The translations under genes and the position numbers were made by a program. The notes under the pieces were generated by a model, which was not told the DNA's origin, made no database searches, and saw only the letters and a program-made list of their open reading frames with translations. This document shows positions 43,880 to 52,481 of a DNA stretch of 64,000 nt, piece after piece; the first letter of the stretch is position 1, and every line of letters starts with the position of its first letter. The stretch covers positions 14,410-78,409 of the forward strand of contig DATAZL010000005.1 in the NCBI GenBank assembly GCA_036272055.1, read 5' to 3'. Source of the DNA: DASZVB01 sp036272055 (GTDB lineage Bacteria; Myxococcota_A; Polyangia; Polyangiales; Polyangiaceae).

Positions 43880-44102
43880 CTCGCGCCCGATTCCGCCGTC
43901 TCAGCAACCACTCTAGCTTCGTGAGCTGCCGCTCCCACGTCAACCTTGCCAACGGCCGAAGCTTCCGCTCCGAGATCACTCTCCCGCGACGTTCCCGGGG
44001 GCAGAGCCGCGATCGCCGCGCGAACGTCAGGATGTAGCCGGAGCAGCCCGAGTAAGTGACCTACGTAGACCCAGGTCGATTATCCCGTCGAGCGCACCTT
44101 CA
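43880..44102 (-). pseudogene. Helix-turn-helix gene, repeated copy 3 with internal deletion
   Basis: Minus-strand sequence matches copies 1 and 2, including the leader (caactgggtcccaagcatga) and the end (ISERKLRPLARLTWERQL). About 154 bases between the ATG region and the VYVGHLLGLLRL part are deleted, so the frame reads MKVRSTG and stops nearby. Confidence 0.65.
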
Positions 44103-44165
44103 TGCTTGGGACCCAGTTGGCGCGCAACTCTGCGGCGGGAGTACCCGCCGCCAGTGCGCAGCCAG

Positions 44166-44520
44166 GAGAGTCATCCAGGTGCGGGCTCGGCCTCCGACCT
44201 CGCCCGAGTGCCTGGCCGGTGACGGGGCTCGGGCGCGGACGACCATCGCGGGCAGGAGGGAGAATCATCCAGGTGGCGGGCTCGGCCTGCGACCTCGCCC
44301 GAGTGCCTGGCAGGTGACGGGGCTCGGGTGCGGACGACCATCGCGGGCAGGAGGGAGAGTCATCCAGGTGGCGGCGTCCGCCTCCGACCTCGCGCGGTGC
44401 CTTGCTGGGGGACGACTCGTTCTCGCGCTGACGCGCTCGCTCGAGTGACGGCGCGCTGGCAGAGTCATCCATATTGGGGCCCGGCCTCCGACCTTGCCCC
44501 GTGCCTGGCGCGCCGGTCTG
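44166..44520 (+). repeat. Four-unit tandem repeat of about 94-105 bases
   Basis: The landmark tcatcca occurs at 44171, 44265, 44360 and 44465. Each unit contains a ctcggcctccgacctcgccc-like and a gacgaccatcgcgggcagga-like segment; the last units diverge. A related inverted unit flanks copy 1 of the helix-turn-helix gene (about 32250-32340). There are no spacers of unrelated sequence, so this is not a CRISPR array. No gene is seen between 44110 and 44609. Confidence 0.7.
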
Positions 44521-44609
44521 CGAGGTGGGATTCACTCTCCCGGACTGTTGTCACTTGGTGGCGTACCAAGCGATGTTCATTCGGGCGCGGGCGCCAGGTG
44601 TCATCCGCA

Positions 44610-47600
44610 TCATCCCCCGAGCCATTCCCCTGCGGTACGAAGAACGCGGACGTTCACCCAAGTGTGATGCAAGCAATCTTCCCGCGCTGCATCCGGCAAT
44701 CCGGAGACGCATGCGAGCACGAAGGAGCGAGCCGCGGCGATTGCGTCCATTGCCTCGGTGTTACGCCCAATCGCGCGTAGAGACTCGGCGTGGGCCAGCA
44801 ATAGCAGTGACCGGTGAATGGGGGCGGCTCCGATGCTGACCTGCATACCGCGCTCAGTGTGAGCGAACGCCGCCTCGCCGTCACCGCCATGCAGTGCCCC
44901 GAACGCCAGACATGCCCGTGCAAACCAATGATAAAGTGGCGGCGCGTCGACGAGTAGCTCCCGGGCATGGCGCTCCACTCCGTCATATTCGCCCGCGACG
45001 AGGTGTAGGTGCGCGTGAAAGTACAGCGCGAACGCTCTATCGAGCGGAGTTGTTGCTTCTGGAAGCGAGCGCATGCCGACCTCGAGCGAGGAACCTTTCG
45101 CTCCTCGCGTGAGCTCGTAGTTGAGGGCAATGGTGCTGAACCAGAACTCGAACTGTCTGGCCATGCGTGTGTCTCTTATTTGCTCCGATACGCGCAGCAT
45201 TGCTTCCCTCGGACCGGTAACTCCGATCACGTTCGCGTAGACGTGAAGCGCGAAGAGCTGCGCCAACGTGTCGACCACCTGAGAACACAAAGCTCGGGCG
45301 CGCTCGGCGTGGCGGAGCGCGCTGCCATAGTCGGTCGTCGCCCACATATGCCACCGGGCCCAGGCAACATGATAGTACAACGAGAACCCCGGTTCGGCAC
45401 CAGGGTTGCTTCGCTCGAGGGTATCCATGCGCGATAGGACCGCCTCGGCCAAGGCTCGCTCTCCATATATGAGCAGACCCCCGCTAGCAACAAACAGGGA
45501 GCGGCCGACGTTCATCGACTGATGGACTGGGAGATCCGAGTCCAGCAGCGAAAGAATCAACTCGGGTGCACGCTCGACTCGCCCGCGGAAGGACTCTGCC
45601 GTGATTATGCCGGCCACGAGCGTGTACCAGCCCTCCGTGCCACGAGTCGCGAGGGGCAACGCCTCGATCGTGCACCTGACCGCCGTGTCCCAGTCGGAGG
45701 CGAGGAAACCGCGAAAGCCAGCGGCGGTCAGCAACGCGCAGCGCACGCCGTCGTCGGGTTCGCAGGCAAGACCACGATGCACACACGCTTGCGTCGCGCT
45801 CTCGTCCTGTCTTTCGAGTGAAAGGAACGCAGCCCTCGAGAAATAGGGTGCCGCGCGCGATCGCTCCCGGGAGCGGTCCCAATGGTCGGCGATCGCCAAG
45901 GGATCGTGCTCCTCGCACTCCTCCAGCCATGCAGCGACGACCCCGTGCGCCGATCGCCGGTCGTCGTTCGATAGTGAAGCATACGCGGCTTCGCGTACGA
46001 GGGAATGGCGAAAAGCGTGCTCCTTCTGCCCCATGAAGCGGCTGTCATCGCGCGTCTTCAATAGCTCGCGATCGACGAGAGTCTGCAACCACTCTTCGAT
46101 CGGGTGAGAGGCGTACTGGTCGCCTAGAAGACGAATGATGCCTTGTTCCCAGAAAATCTCACCAAAGACGCTGCCGGCGCGTAGCAGGCGACGGGCTTCG
46201 GGCTCCAGCCGATCGAATCGCGCCTGAGCCATGGCAAGCACGGTGTCGGGCAAACCCTGGTCGACACTGCCGCCTTCGGCTACGTGCCGGATCAGCTCTT
46301 CGAGGTAGAAGGCATTGCCTTCGGCCTGCAGCGCGATCTTGTCGGCGACCACGTCCGAGGCCGCATCACCGAGCGCGGCTCGGACGAGCTGAACACTCGC
46401 CGCGAAACCGAGTCGCGGAAGCTCTACATGCTGTGAGCCGCGGGGAGACAGTTCTGGAAACGCGTCCAGCGCTTCTGGGCGGGCAAACGCCGCGATCATC
46501 AAGGGCCGTTCGCCGAGTTCTTCGATCACGCGGTCGAGATAGCGCAGTGTTCCCGCGTCTCCCCATTGCACGTCGTCGAGGACGATCAGCACGAGGCTTC
46601 GCGCGCATTCAGCGCAAAGCAACGCCACGAACGCGCGCGCAACCCGTTCGGCCATCGCTCCGGGATCGGTTCGAGCCATTCTCAAAGCGTGGCTTGCAGT
46701 GGCGACAGGCGCCTCGAGTAGCTCGCAAAGGAATTCGAAAGTCAGGTCGCGCGCCTCGCCACCGGCGATCGCTTGAACTACGACGAGTTTGTCGAGATGA
46801 GCAGCTATACGACGCTGTACGATGTCAACTGCTTCGGCTTCTCGAAGTTGCACGGCCGCTCGCACGAGCTGCTTCCCGAGCGACGCCGAAGAACCCGCAC
46901 GCACCACATCCCCGGCTGCCTGGAGCACCAATGGATTCAGCTCCCGCCTCGCCCGCCGCACGAACTCCCGCCGAAGGCGAGTCTTACCCATACCCGACGC
47001 GCCGGTGACGACGACTCGGCGAACAACACGGTCGTCCAAAGCCCCTTCGAGCGTCGCGCAGAGAAGTGCGAGGTCCTTGCGCCGACCCACGAAAGGCGTC
47101 GGCTTACCGAGGAGCTGACCCTCGACCTCGTCGTTGGTCGTTTTCGACCACTTCTCCATGATTTTGCCGTTCTTCAGTTCGAAGTGCCCGGAGATGAGGC
47201 GCGCGGTGACGGCGTCGACAATCGTGGTGCCTGACCGACCAGCGCTTGCGAGTAGATCTGCGGCGAGTTCGACTGCCCTCCCGAGCGCCCGCGTACCGTC
47301 CGCAGTCCCCGTCGCAATCGCAATTGCAGCCGTCGTGCTCTGCGGACCCTCCTGCAATGCGCGCGCGCATGCTGCGGCCCGGGTCGCCTGATCCCGGGCT
47401 TCGCCTCTGCCGCTTCGGAAGAGACCCAGGAAGCTCCGTTCTCCGATACGCGCTGGCTCACCTCCGAGGCGGGTTATCACCCGCGCTGCGTCTACAAAAT
47501 TGGCGAGGGCGCCGTCGGACCTAAGCGTCCGATCGCCGAGTGGGACCTCCGGTAGTTCGACCAAGACTACGGAGGCAAACTTCTGTTCTGCACCTCTAAA

Positions 47601-48575
47601 CGCCGATTCGAGAAGCGGTTGCGGCAATGGAACGGCAACCACACCCGAGGCGTCGAGACGCGGCTCGTATGCTGGCGCGCGTGCCGCGGCGATGGTCGCC
47701 CCGATACTCCCAAGCGAGGCGAGTACGTCTTTTGCCGTTCGCGGACGCTCATCGGGGCTCTTTGAGAGCAGGCGCTGGACGAGCTGTTCGAGAGCGCGGG
47801 GGATGCCGTCGACGAGAGTGCCAAGGCGCGGTGGCTCGAAGTGAATGACCTTCGCGAATACCGCAGCAACGTGCTTTGCCGCGAACGGGCTACGCCCAAC
47901 AAGCGCTTCGAACAGCACGCAGCCGAGAGAGAAGAGATCGCTCCGCGGATCGATCGCGACGTCGCCGAACGCGTGCTCGGGCGCCATGTACCCGATGGTG
48001 CCCATCAACATGCCCGAACGCGTCAAGGGGTGCGTCGCGGCAAGCGGCTTGGCGACGCCGAGATCGAGGATCTTCGTCCGCGTGGGCTCGCCGTCGACGA
48101 GAAACAGATTGCTCGGCTTCAGATCTCGGTGAACGATGTTTTTCCCGTGCGCGAAGACGAGTGCGTCGGCGACGCGAGTCGCCAGCGCCACGCACTCGTC
48201 GACGCGAAGCGGCCCGCGACGAAGGCGCTGCTCAAGGTCTTCGCCCGCGAGCAACTCCATCGCGAGATACGGCACGTGATCATCGGTCTGTCCATGGGCG
48301 ACGTAGCGGACGACCGCCGGATGCGAGAGCTCGGAAAGGAGGTGGGCTTCGCGCCAGAAGCGCTCCACGGCCCCTTCGGACGCGAGGTTGAGCACCTTCA
48401 GAGCGACGCGGCCGCCCGCAACACGATCGACAGCGGAGAAGACGGATCCCATGCCGCCGCTGCCGATGACCTTCTCGACGACGAAACGTCCCGCCGCGAT
48501 CTCGCCCGCCCGCATCGGCCCGAGCATCGAACGAAGTGCTTCCCGCCGTCCAGCGCGCTCTTTGAAGCAATCCAT
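44610..48575 (-). CDS. Giant Ser/Thr kinase with cyclase-like segment, ATPase and TPR region
   Basis: About 1321 residues from ATG 48575 (MDCFKERAGRRE); ATG 48527 is possible, and the longer frame to 49076 is antisense shadow of cassette C. Kinase domain about 30-290: IGSGGMGSVF, Lys60 in VALKV, HRDLKPSN at 149-156, DLG at 171-173 and APE at 198-200. Residues about 330-465 resemble a degenerate nucleotide-cyclase-type domain (ASVVLVELPEVP, AAIAIATGTADGTRALGRAV). An AAA/STAND ATPase follows with Walker A GASGMGKT at 525-532 and Walker B VLIVLDDVQWGD. TPR-like repeats reach the end. Cytoplasmic signalling protein of PknK/TOMM-kinase-like architecture. DLG instead of DFG is tolerated in many bacterial kinases. 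Confidence 0.93.
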   Translation of the reverse strand: MDCFKERAGRREALRSMLGPMRAGEIAAGRFVVEKVIGSGGMGSVFSAVDRVAGGRVALKVLNLASEGAVERFWREAHLLSELSHPAVVRYVAHGQTDDHVPYLAMELLAGEDLEQRLRRGPLRVDECVALATRVADALVFAHGKNIVHRDLKPSNLFLVDGEPTRTKILDLGVAKPLAATHPLTRSGMLMGTIGYMAPEHAFGDVAIDPRSDLFSLGCVLFEALVGRSPFAAKHVAAVFAKVIHFEPPRLGTLVDGIPRALEQLVQRLLSKSPDERPRTAKDVLASLGSIGATIAAARAPAYEPRLDASGVVAVPLPQPLLESAFRGAEQKFASVVLVELPEVPLGDRTLRSDGALANFVDAARVITRLGGEPARIGERSFLGLFRSGRGEARDQATRAAACARALQEGPQSTTAAIAIATGTADGTRALGRAVELAADLLASAGRSGTTIVDAVTARLISGHFELKNGKIMEKWSKTTNDEVEGQLLGKPTPFVGRRKDLALLCATLEGALDDRVVRRVVVTGASGMGKTRLRREFVRRARRELNPLVLQAAGDVVRAGSSASLGKQLVRAAVQLREAEAVDIVQRRIAAHLDKLVVVQAIAGGEARDLTFEFLCELLEAPVATASHALRMARTDPGAMAERVARAFVALLCAECARSLVLIVLDDVQWGDAGTLRYLDRVIEELGERPLMIAAFARPEALDAFPELSPRGSQHVELPRLGFAASVQLVRAALGDAASDVVADKIALQAEGNAFYLEELIRHVAEGGSVDQGLPDTVLAMAQARFDRLEPEARRLLRAGSVFGEIFWEQGIIRLLGDQYASHPIEEWLQTLVDRELLKTRDDSRFMGQKEHAFRHSLVREAAYASLSNDDRRSAHGVVAAWLEECEEHDPLAIADHWDRSRERSRAAPYFSRAAFLSLERQDESATQACVHRGLACEPDDGVRCALLTAAGFRGFLASDWDTAVRCTIEALPLATRGTEGWYTLVAGIITAESFRGRVERAPELILSLLDSDLPVHQSMNVGRSLFVASGGLLIYGERALAEAVLSRMDTLERSNPGAEPGFSLYYHVAWARWHMWATTDYGSALRHAERARALCSQVVDTLAQLFALHVYANVIGVTGPREAMLRVSEQIRDTRMARQFEFWFSTIALNYELTRGAKGSSLEVGMRSLPEATTPLDRAFALYFHAHLHLVAGEYDGVERHARELLVDAPPLYHWFARACLAFGALHGGDGEAAFAHTERGMQVSIGAAPIHRSLLLLAHAESLRAIGRNTEAMDAIAAARSFVLACVSGLPDAAREDCLHHTWVNVRVLRTAGEWLGG

Positions 48576-48650
48576 ACGGCTGAAGCCGCCGCCCTTGGGC
48601 GACCCGCACCGTAATCGCGGCGTTTCCGTTGTTCCGCGGAAACGTTGTAA

Positions 48651-49269
48651 CGCCGCGACGCAGGCGGTCCCGTCGACGTCGACGCCTTCAAGCGGACGTG
48701 TCGCGCGCCACTGAACCCCGGCGGCTGGAACCGCTGGCTCCTCTGGCGAACGACGCGCGACGAGGCGAGCGCCCTCGACGTCGAGCGCTCGACCTACGCC
48801 GTCTTCGGCAAGTGGTTCGAACTCGTCGAGGGACCCGATAAGGTGAGCCTTCCCGGCAACGGCACCGGCCAGGTCGACAACCTCTCGATCCGGATCGTGC
48901 CCTGGGACTGGGTCCGCGCCGTGGCGCCCGATCGCGAGTCGCGAAGACTGCACGCCGCTTCCCACGATCGCCGGCGCCATCGGTGTCATGGTCGAGTTCG
49001 TCTTTCGCGGTAACTCGCGCGACCTGCCATGGCCCGTGCATAAGGCGCAGATCGTCGGCCCGTGGTGCCCGGTCAACGCGGACTGGATCCTCGCGCGCGC
49101 CTACGAGCCGCCCGCCGACGCGGCGCCGAAGGAGCGCACGGCGCGAGAGGAGCTCTCCGAGGGAGTGAGCAAGGTCGCGAGCGCGCTGCTCCCCTCGCCG
49201 GTGAGCTTCGCGATCGCCGCGCTCGCGGTGCTCGGCGTGTGGACCATCGGGCACGCATTCAGGCGGTGA
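48651..49269 (+). pseudogene. Phage-like cassette C: membrane-protein gene, frameshifted
   Basis: The first frame (open from 48651 to about 49014, no start codon seen) reads DAFKRTCRAPLNPGGWNRWL, LWRTTRDEASALDVERSTYA, VFGKWFELVEGPDKVSLPGN and LSIRIVPWDWVRAV. A shift near 48940 leads to the second frame: PTIAGAIGVMVEFVFRGNSR, DLPWPVHKAQIVGPWCPVNA and a membrane helix FAIAALAVLGVWTIGHAF. The second frame alone (ATG 48988, 93 residues) could be made. I recognise no family; the layout resembles virion or assembly proteins of small phages. Confidence 0.5.
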
Positions 49270-49273
49270 CGAC

Positions 49274-49489
49274 ATGGAGAAGCTCGGATCCATCTTCAGA
49301 CTCTGGCAGCGCGGCTTCGGCAAGCTCGCCGAGGCCGCGCCGCGAGGCACCGTGGTCCGGAAGATCGCGCAGGACGGAGAGCACACCTCGAGCGTGCTGC
49401 TCGAGCTACTCGGAGGAAGCGAACACCATGACAACGAAGCATTACCACAACCGCTGAAGTGGCCGACGAAGGCGGCTCTTGAACAATAG
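49274..49489 (+). CDS. Small cassette C protein
   Basis: A 71-residue frame starting four bases after the preceding stop: MEKLGSIFRLWQRGFGKLAE, then AAPRGTVVRKIAQDGEHTSS and VLLELLGG. It is amphipathic helical. A second short frame (MTTKHYHNR) starts inside its end at 49429 but stops after nine codons. Probably a small phage-like component; unproven. Confidence 0.5.
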   Translation: MEKLGSIFRLWQRGFGKLAEAAPRGTVVRKIAQDGEHTSSVLLELLGGSEHHDNEALPQPLKWPTKAALEQ

Positions 49490-49490
49490 A

Positions 49491-49899
49491 TGCGCGACAA
49501 CAAGATCCTCGAGCGCGCGCTGGAACGGGCTGGCGTGAAGCAGCGGCCGCCCCGCCAGCCGTCGGCGGCGCCTCCAAGAGCATCGGGTTCGCCGAGCTCC
49601 TAGCCGTCGCCGCCGGCCTCGGCGGCCTCTACCTGCTCGTGCGACTGCGCACCGAGGCCTCGGCCGCCGAGCGCGACGAGCTCGCAGGCCATGAGCACGC
49701 CTCGCCCGAGCCCCATGCACCGAGCATCGCCGGTTGGGGACACACGTACCCGCATCCGGACAATCCGCCGGCGTGGGTCCGCGACGAACACCTGTGGGAG
49801 CGCGCGAAGCACGTCGTGCGTCCGCACTGGCACGTGTACCGCGAACCGTGGGCGGCTGTCGTCCACGTCTACGAACAGATGGGTGGTCACAAGAACTAA
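49491..49899 (+). pseudogene. Cassette C gene with membrane helix, frameshifted
   Basis: From ATG 49491 the frame encodes MRDNKILERALERAGVKQRP. After a frameshift near 49555 it continues GGASKSIGFAELLAVAAGLG, GLYLLVRLRTEASAAERDEL (one membrane helix), and then HTYPHPDNPPAWVRDEHLWE, RAKHVVRPHWHVYREPWAAV and VHVYEQMGGHKN. The reconstructed protein is about 135 residues. Its stop is followed by the strong ribosome site of the next gene. Confidence 0.55.
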
Positions 49900-49910
49900 G
49901 GAGGTTTCAG

Positions 49911-50496
49911 ATGGGTCCGTTTTCCCGATTCCGCCGACCGACTCAGCCCGAGCGGTCCATTCCTGCCGATCTCGCGCGCCGGCCTCGTCCGAGGAGGCTC
50001 GGATTGCACGCGCGAGAACGTTACGTACCCGCCGGCCGCGCCGTTCATCTTCCAGCGGACGAACAGCGCGACCGATCTCATCCAGATCCCGCTACCGAAT
50101 TTCCGCCCGGGAAACAGCATCCTCACCGCGGCCGCCGTGAGCTACTTCCAGGTCGAGCAGGACGAGGAAGGCGAGCCGTCCGCGTTCGTGCTCTTTCCAC
50201 TCATCGTCATCGGCTCGCAGTCGTTTGCCATCGACAACACCTTGAACGAGATGGGTGGAAGCTTCGCAGGATCCGACCTCATCCGAACGCTCACCGAGGT
50301 CGCGCTCTGGCGCCCTGATCCAGCGCAGATCACCCAGGACCCCGTCATCGGGTGGGGCGGCATCGTCGCGGGACGACAGATCCCCGGCGGGGCGGTCGGC
50401 ACCGCCGGCAACTCGGCGTGGTTCGTCGCCTTCGAGATCGGCGAGGACAGCATCACGCAAGTCTGCCCCACCAAGTCCATGCCGGTGCCGCCGTAG
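49911..50496 (+). pseudogene. Cassette C beta-rich structural-like protein, frameshifted
   Basis: ATG 49911 follows a perfect aaggagg, but the frame gives MGPFSRFRRPTQPE and then leaves the coding path. A shift soon after the start gives PISRAGLVRGGSDCTRENVT, YPPAAPFIFQRTNSATDLIQ, IPLPNFRPGNSILTAAAVSY, FQVEQDEEGEPSAFVLFPLI and VIGSQSFAIDNTLNEMGGSF, ending MPVPP. The strand-rich pattern suggests a virion or spike-like protein. The name is a guess. Only the shift near the start breaks it. Confidence 0.55.
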
Positions 50497-50498
50497 CC

Positions 50499-51090
50499 AT
50501 GCCCGCCCCGCTCGTCCCGCTCGCTCGGCGCCGGCCTCGCCCTCTGGACGCTCTACGAGCAGCAACGCGCAAAGAAGAAGCACGGAGCGCCGGCAACGAC
50601 GCCCGTCACGTCGCTTCCGCTCGTGCCGCTCATGTCCGGCGCCGCTTACCTGCCGCCCGTCGCTGCGCCCGAGCCGATTCGCAACCTCATGGCGAACGCC
50701 CTCTTCTCGCAGAACCCTGTCGCGCTACGCACTGCCGCGAAGAACATACGGGAACTCGGCTATGCGGAGCTCGCGGCAATCCTCGACGCGCGCGCCGCTC
50801 AGCTCGAGCCGCCGAAAGCGGTCGCTGGCGCCCGGTTCGGCGACCACGCCGGCCATCATCGTGCCGCGCTGCTCGGCATTCACCGCAGGCGCGCTCGCGT
50901 CGGCGACGACTTCGAGATGCTCGCCCACGCCGCCAGCGTCCACGGCGACGAGATCCTCGCCCGTCGGCGGGCGTTCCTGCGTCGCGCCCGCGTGAGCGGC
51001 GTCCTCGGCGACGAATCGCCGATCTACGAGGGAGCGAGCCAAGCGCTCCGACGCCGACAGCTCCTGCGTCGCTTACTCAGCGGCGACTGA
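50499..51090 (+). pseudogene. Cassette C gene, frameshifted near the start
   Basis: ATG 50499 lies two bases after the preceding stop. The start MPAPLVPLA shifts to GAGLALWTLYEQQRAKKKHG (one hydrophobic segment). It then runs VPLMSGAAYLPPVAAPEPIR, NLMANALFSQNPVALRTAAK and NIRELGYAELAAILDARAAQ to a helical, Arg-rich end. The frame after the shift is intact to 51090, about 190 residues in total. Confidence 0.55.
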
Positions 51091-51093
51091 CCC

Positions 51094-51300
51094 ATGACCG
51101 GCGGTGCGTAGTTCTCCAAGCGCGAAGTCCGCCGCGAGATCGAGAAAGACCTCGCGGCACGCGCGCGGGAGACCCTCGGCAAGATGAAGGAGAAGATCGA
51201 CGACGCGCGCGCCCGCCGCCGAGCGACGACCGGCAAGGCCGTCCAGCGCTGTCGCGCCGCCCGCCTGAAGGACGCCGATGCCCGAAGCCCCGCCAGTGGC
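51094..51300 (+). pseudogene. Cassette C gene with early TAG stop
   Basis: ATG 51094 begins MTGGA, meets TAG at 51109-51111, and the same frame continues FSKREVRREIEKDLAARARE, TLGKMKEKIDDARARRRATT and GKAVQRCRAARL. It is a Lys/Arg-rich coiled helix like DNA-packaging or tape proteins of small elements. Overlaps the next frame at 51278. Confidence 0.55.
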
Positions 51301-51499
51301 GCTCACGGCTGCGTTCGCGGACGATACGACCAAGAAAACGCAGTGGTCCGGCTTCGTGCGAAAGGCCGGCGTGCGGGATGCAGGCAGCTGGGCCGAGACC
51401 GTCCAAGCTGTGTCCGCGTTCGTGGAGCGACTGCTGCAAGCCGCGATCGGCGGAACGTCTACCGCATCGCGATGGCAAGCCGGTGGACCGTGGACGTGA
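51278..51499 (+). CDS. Small cassette C frame
   Basis: A 73-residue frame beginning MPEAPPVALTAAFADDTTKK, then TQWSGFVRKAGVRDAGSWAE and TVQAVSAFVERLLQAA. It looks like the start of a protein whose later part is lost, because the last 15 residues are unlike protein. No family recognised. Confidence 0.4.
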   Translation: MPEAPPVALTAAFADDTTKKTQWSGFVRKAGVRDAGSWAETVQAVSAFVERLLQAAIGGTSTASRWQAGGPWT

Positions 51500-51854
51500 G
51501 GTCGCGATCGACAGCCGCGTTCGATCAGCGCGAACGACGCAGAAGGCGTCGCAAACTGTCGCAGCTCACAGATCGCGGCGTCACGCACGATTCGCTCCTG
51601 GCACGTCATGGTGCTTGCACGCAATTGCTAGCAGACGCCGCCTCACATCGAACTTGGCGGGCGATTCCGGTAGCTCGTTTGTGCCGACCCGACGGGCATC
51701 TAGCTGTCGCCAAAGCGCCCTCTGCCCGGCCAGCCCCGCAGCGTAGTCGCTCCCACTGACGTCCGCCCGCAGCCGTTCCCGTGCCACTTCCGCAAAAAAA
51801 GGGATACAGTGATCGCTAAAGCCTTATGTTTGCCTACCGAAATCCTTCGGCAGA
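51500..51854. promoter_or_regulatory. Upstream region of the CBASS operon
   Basis: No gene supported. The part at about 51790-51835 is AT-richer (gcaaaaaaagggatacagtg, then aaagccttatgttt), in contrast to the GC-rich surroundings, and is the only promoter-like stretch before the five-gene operon. It is 20-60 bases before the first gene. Confidence 0.35.
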
Positions 51855-52481
51855 ATGGGCAAGGGTTTGGCGCCGCACGGTTCGTCGATGAAAAGAGGTG
51901 GTTCGTCGAGCAATAAGGCCGCCAAGCGGCCGCAGGTCCTCGTCCTGCTTAGCGGTGGCGTCGACTCCGCAGCGTGCGTCGCTTTCTACCGCTCGCAGCA
52001 GTACGATGTCTCGGCGCTGTTTATCGAATACGGGCAGGGGGCACTCATGCAGGAGCGACGCGCTTCGCGCCTGATCGCGAAACAAGGTGCGGTTCCGTTG
52101 TCGACCGTCCGGATCGTTGGCCTGGGCCCCTTCGGGAACGGCTACATCCCGGCGAGAAACGCGTTGCTGGTGACCGCCGCCCTTTCCCACTGGCAAACGC
52201 GCACGGGGATGATCGCTCTCGGCATACATGCCGGCACCAGTTACGCCGATTGCTCGCAAGGGTTTGTCGAGGCCTGTCAACGCGTGTTCGACGTCTACAC
52301 TGATGGGCGCGCACGGCTCGCTTGTCCTTTTCTCAACTGGACGAAGACACAGATCTGGGAGTTCTGCCGCGAGGCCGACGTTCCTCTCGAGCTGACCTAC
52401 AGTTGCGAGAAAGGCGGCAATCGGCCATGCGGGCGTTGTCTGAGTTGCAGAGATCGGAGGGCGCTTCGTGAGCTCCATTGA
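51855..52481 (+). CDS. QueC-like protein of type IV CBASS
   Basis: A 208-residue protein; ATG 51888 (MKRGGSS) is a later alternative. The PP-loop SGGVDS (LVLLSGGVDSAACVAFYRSQ), YIPARNALLVTAALSHWQTR, and a zinc site near the end (CEKGGNRPCGRCLSCRDRR) are those of 7-cyano-7-deazaguanine synthase QueC. QueC normally turns carboxy-deazaguanine into preQ0 with ATP and ammonia. Here the gene is the first of a five-gene overlapping operon with TGT, CD-NTase, OGG and a two-TM protein. That set is type IV CBASS, where the QueC-like protein is called Cap9. No queuosine synthesis genes are near. Confidence 0.9.
   Translation: MGKGLAPHGSSMKRGGSSSNKAAKRPQVLVLLSGGVDSAACVAFYRSQQYDVSALFIEYGQGALMQERRASRLIAKQGAVPLSTVRIVGLGPFGNGYIPARNALLVTAALSHWQTRTGMIALGIHAGTSYADCSQGFVEACQRVFDVYTDGRARLACPFLNWTKTQIWEFCREADVPLELTYSCEKGGNRPCGRCLSCRDRRALRELH

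Noticed and set aside
44166..44520. CRISPR-like array
   Set aside because: Units are about 94-105 bases and contiguous, with no short repeat alternating with unique spacers and no cas genes nearby.
48576..49076. N-terminal extension of the giant kinase to 49076
   Set aside because: The extra 167 codons are antisense to cassette C genes and show no conserved sequence before MDCFKERAGRRE.
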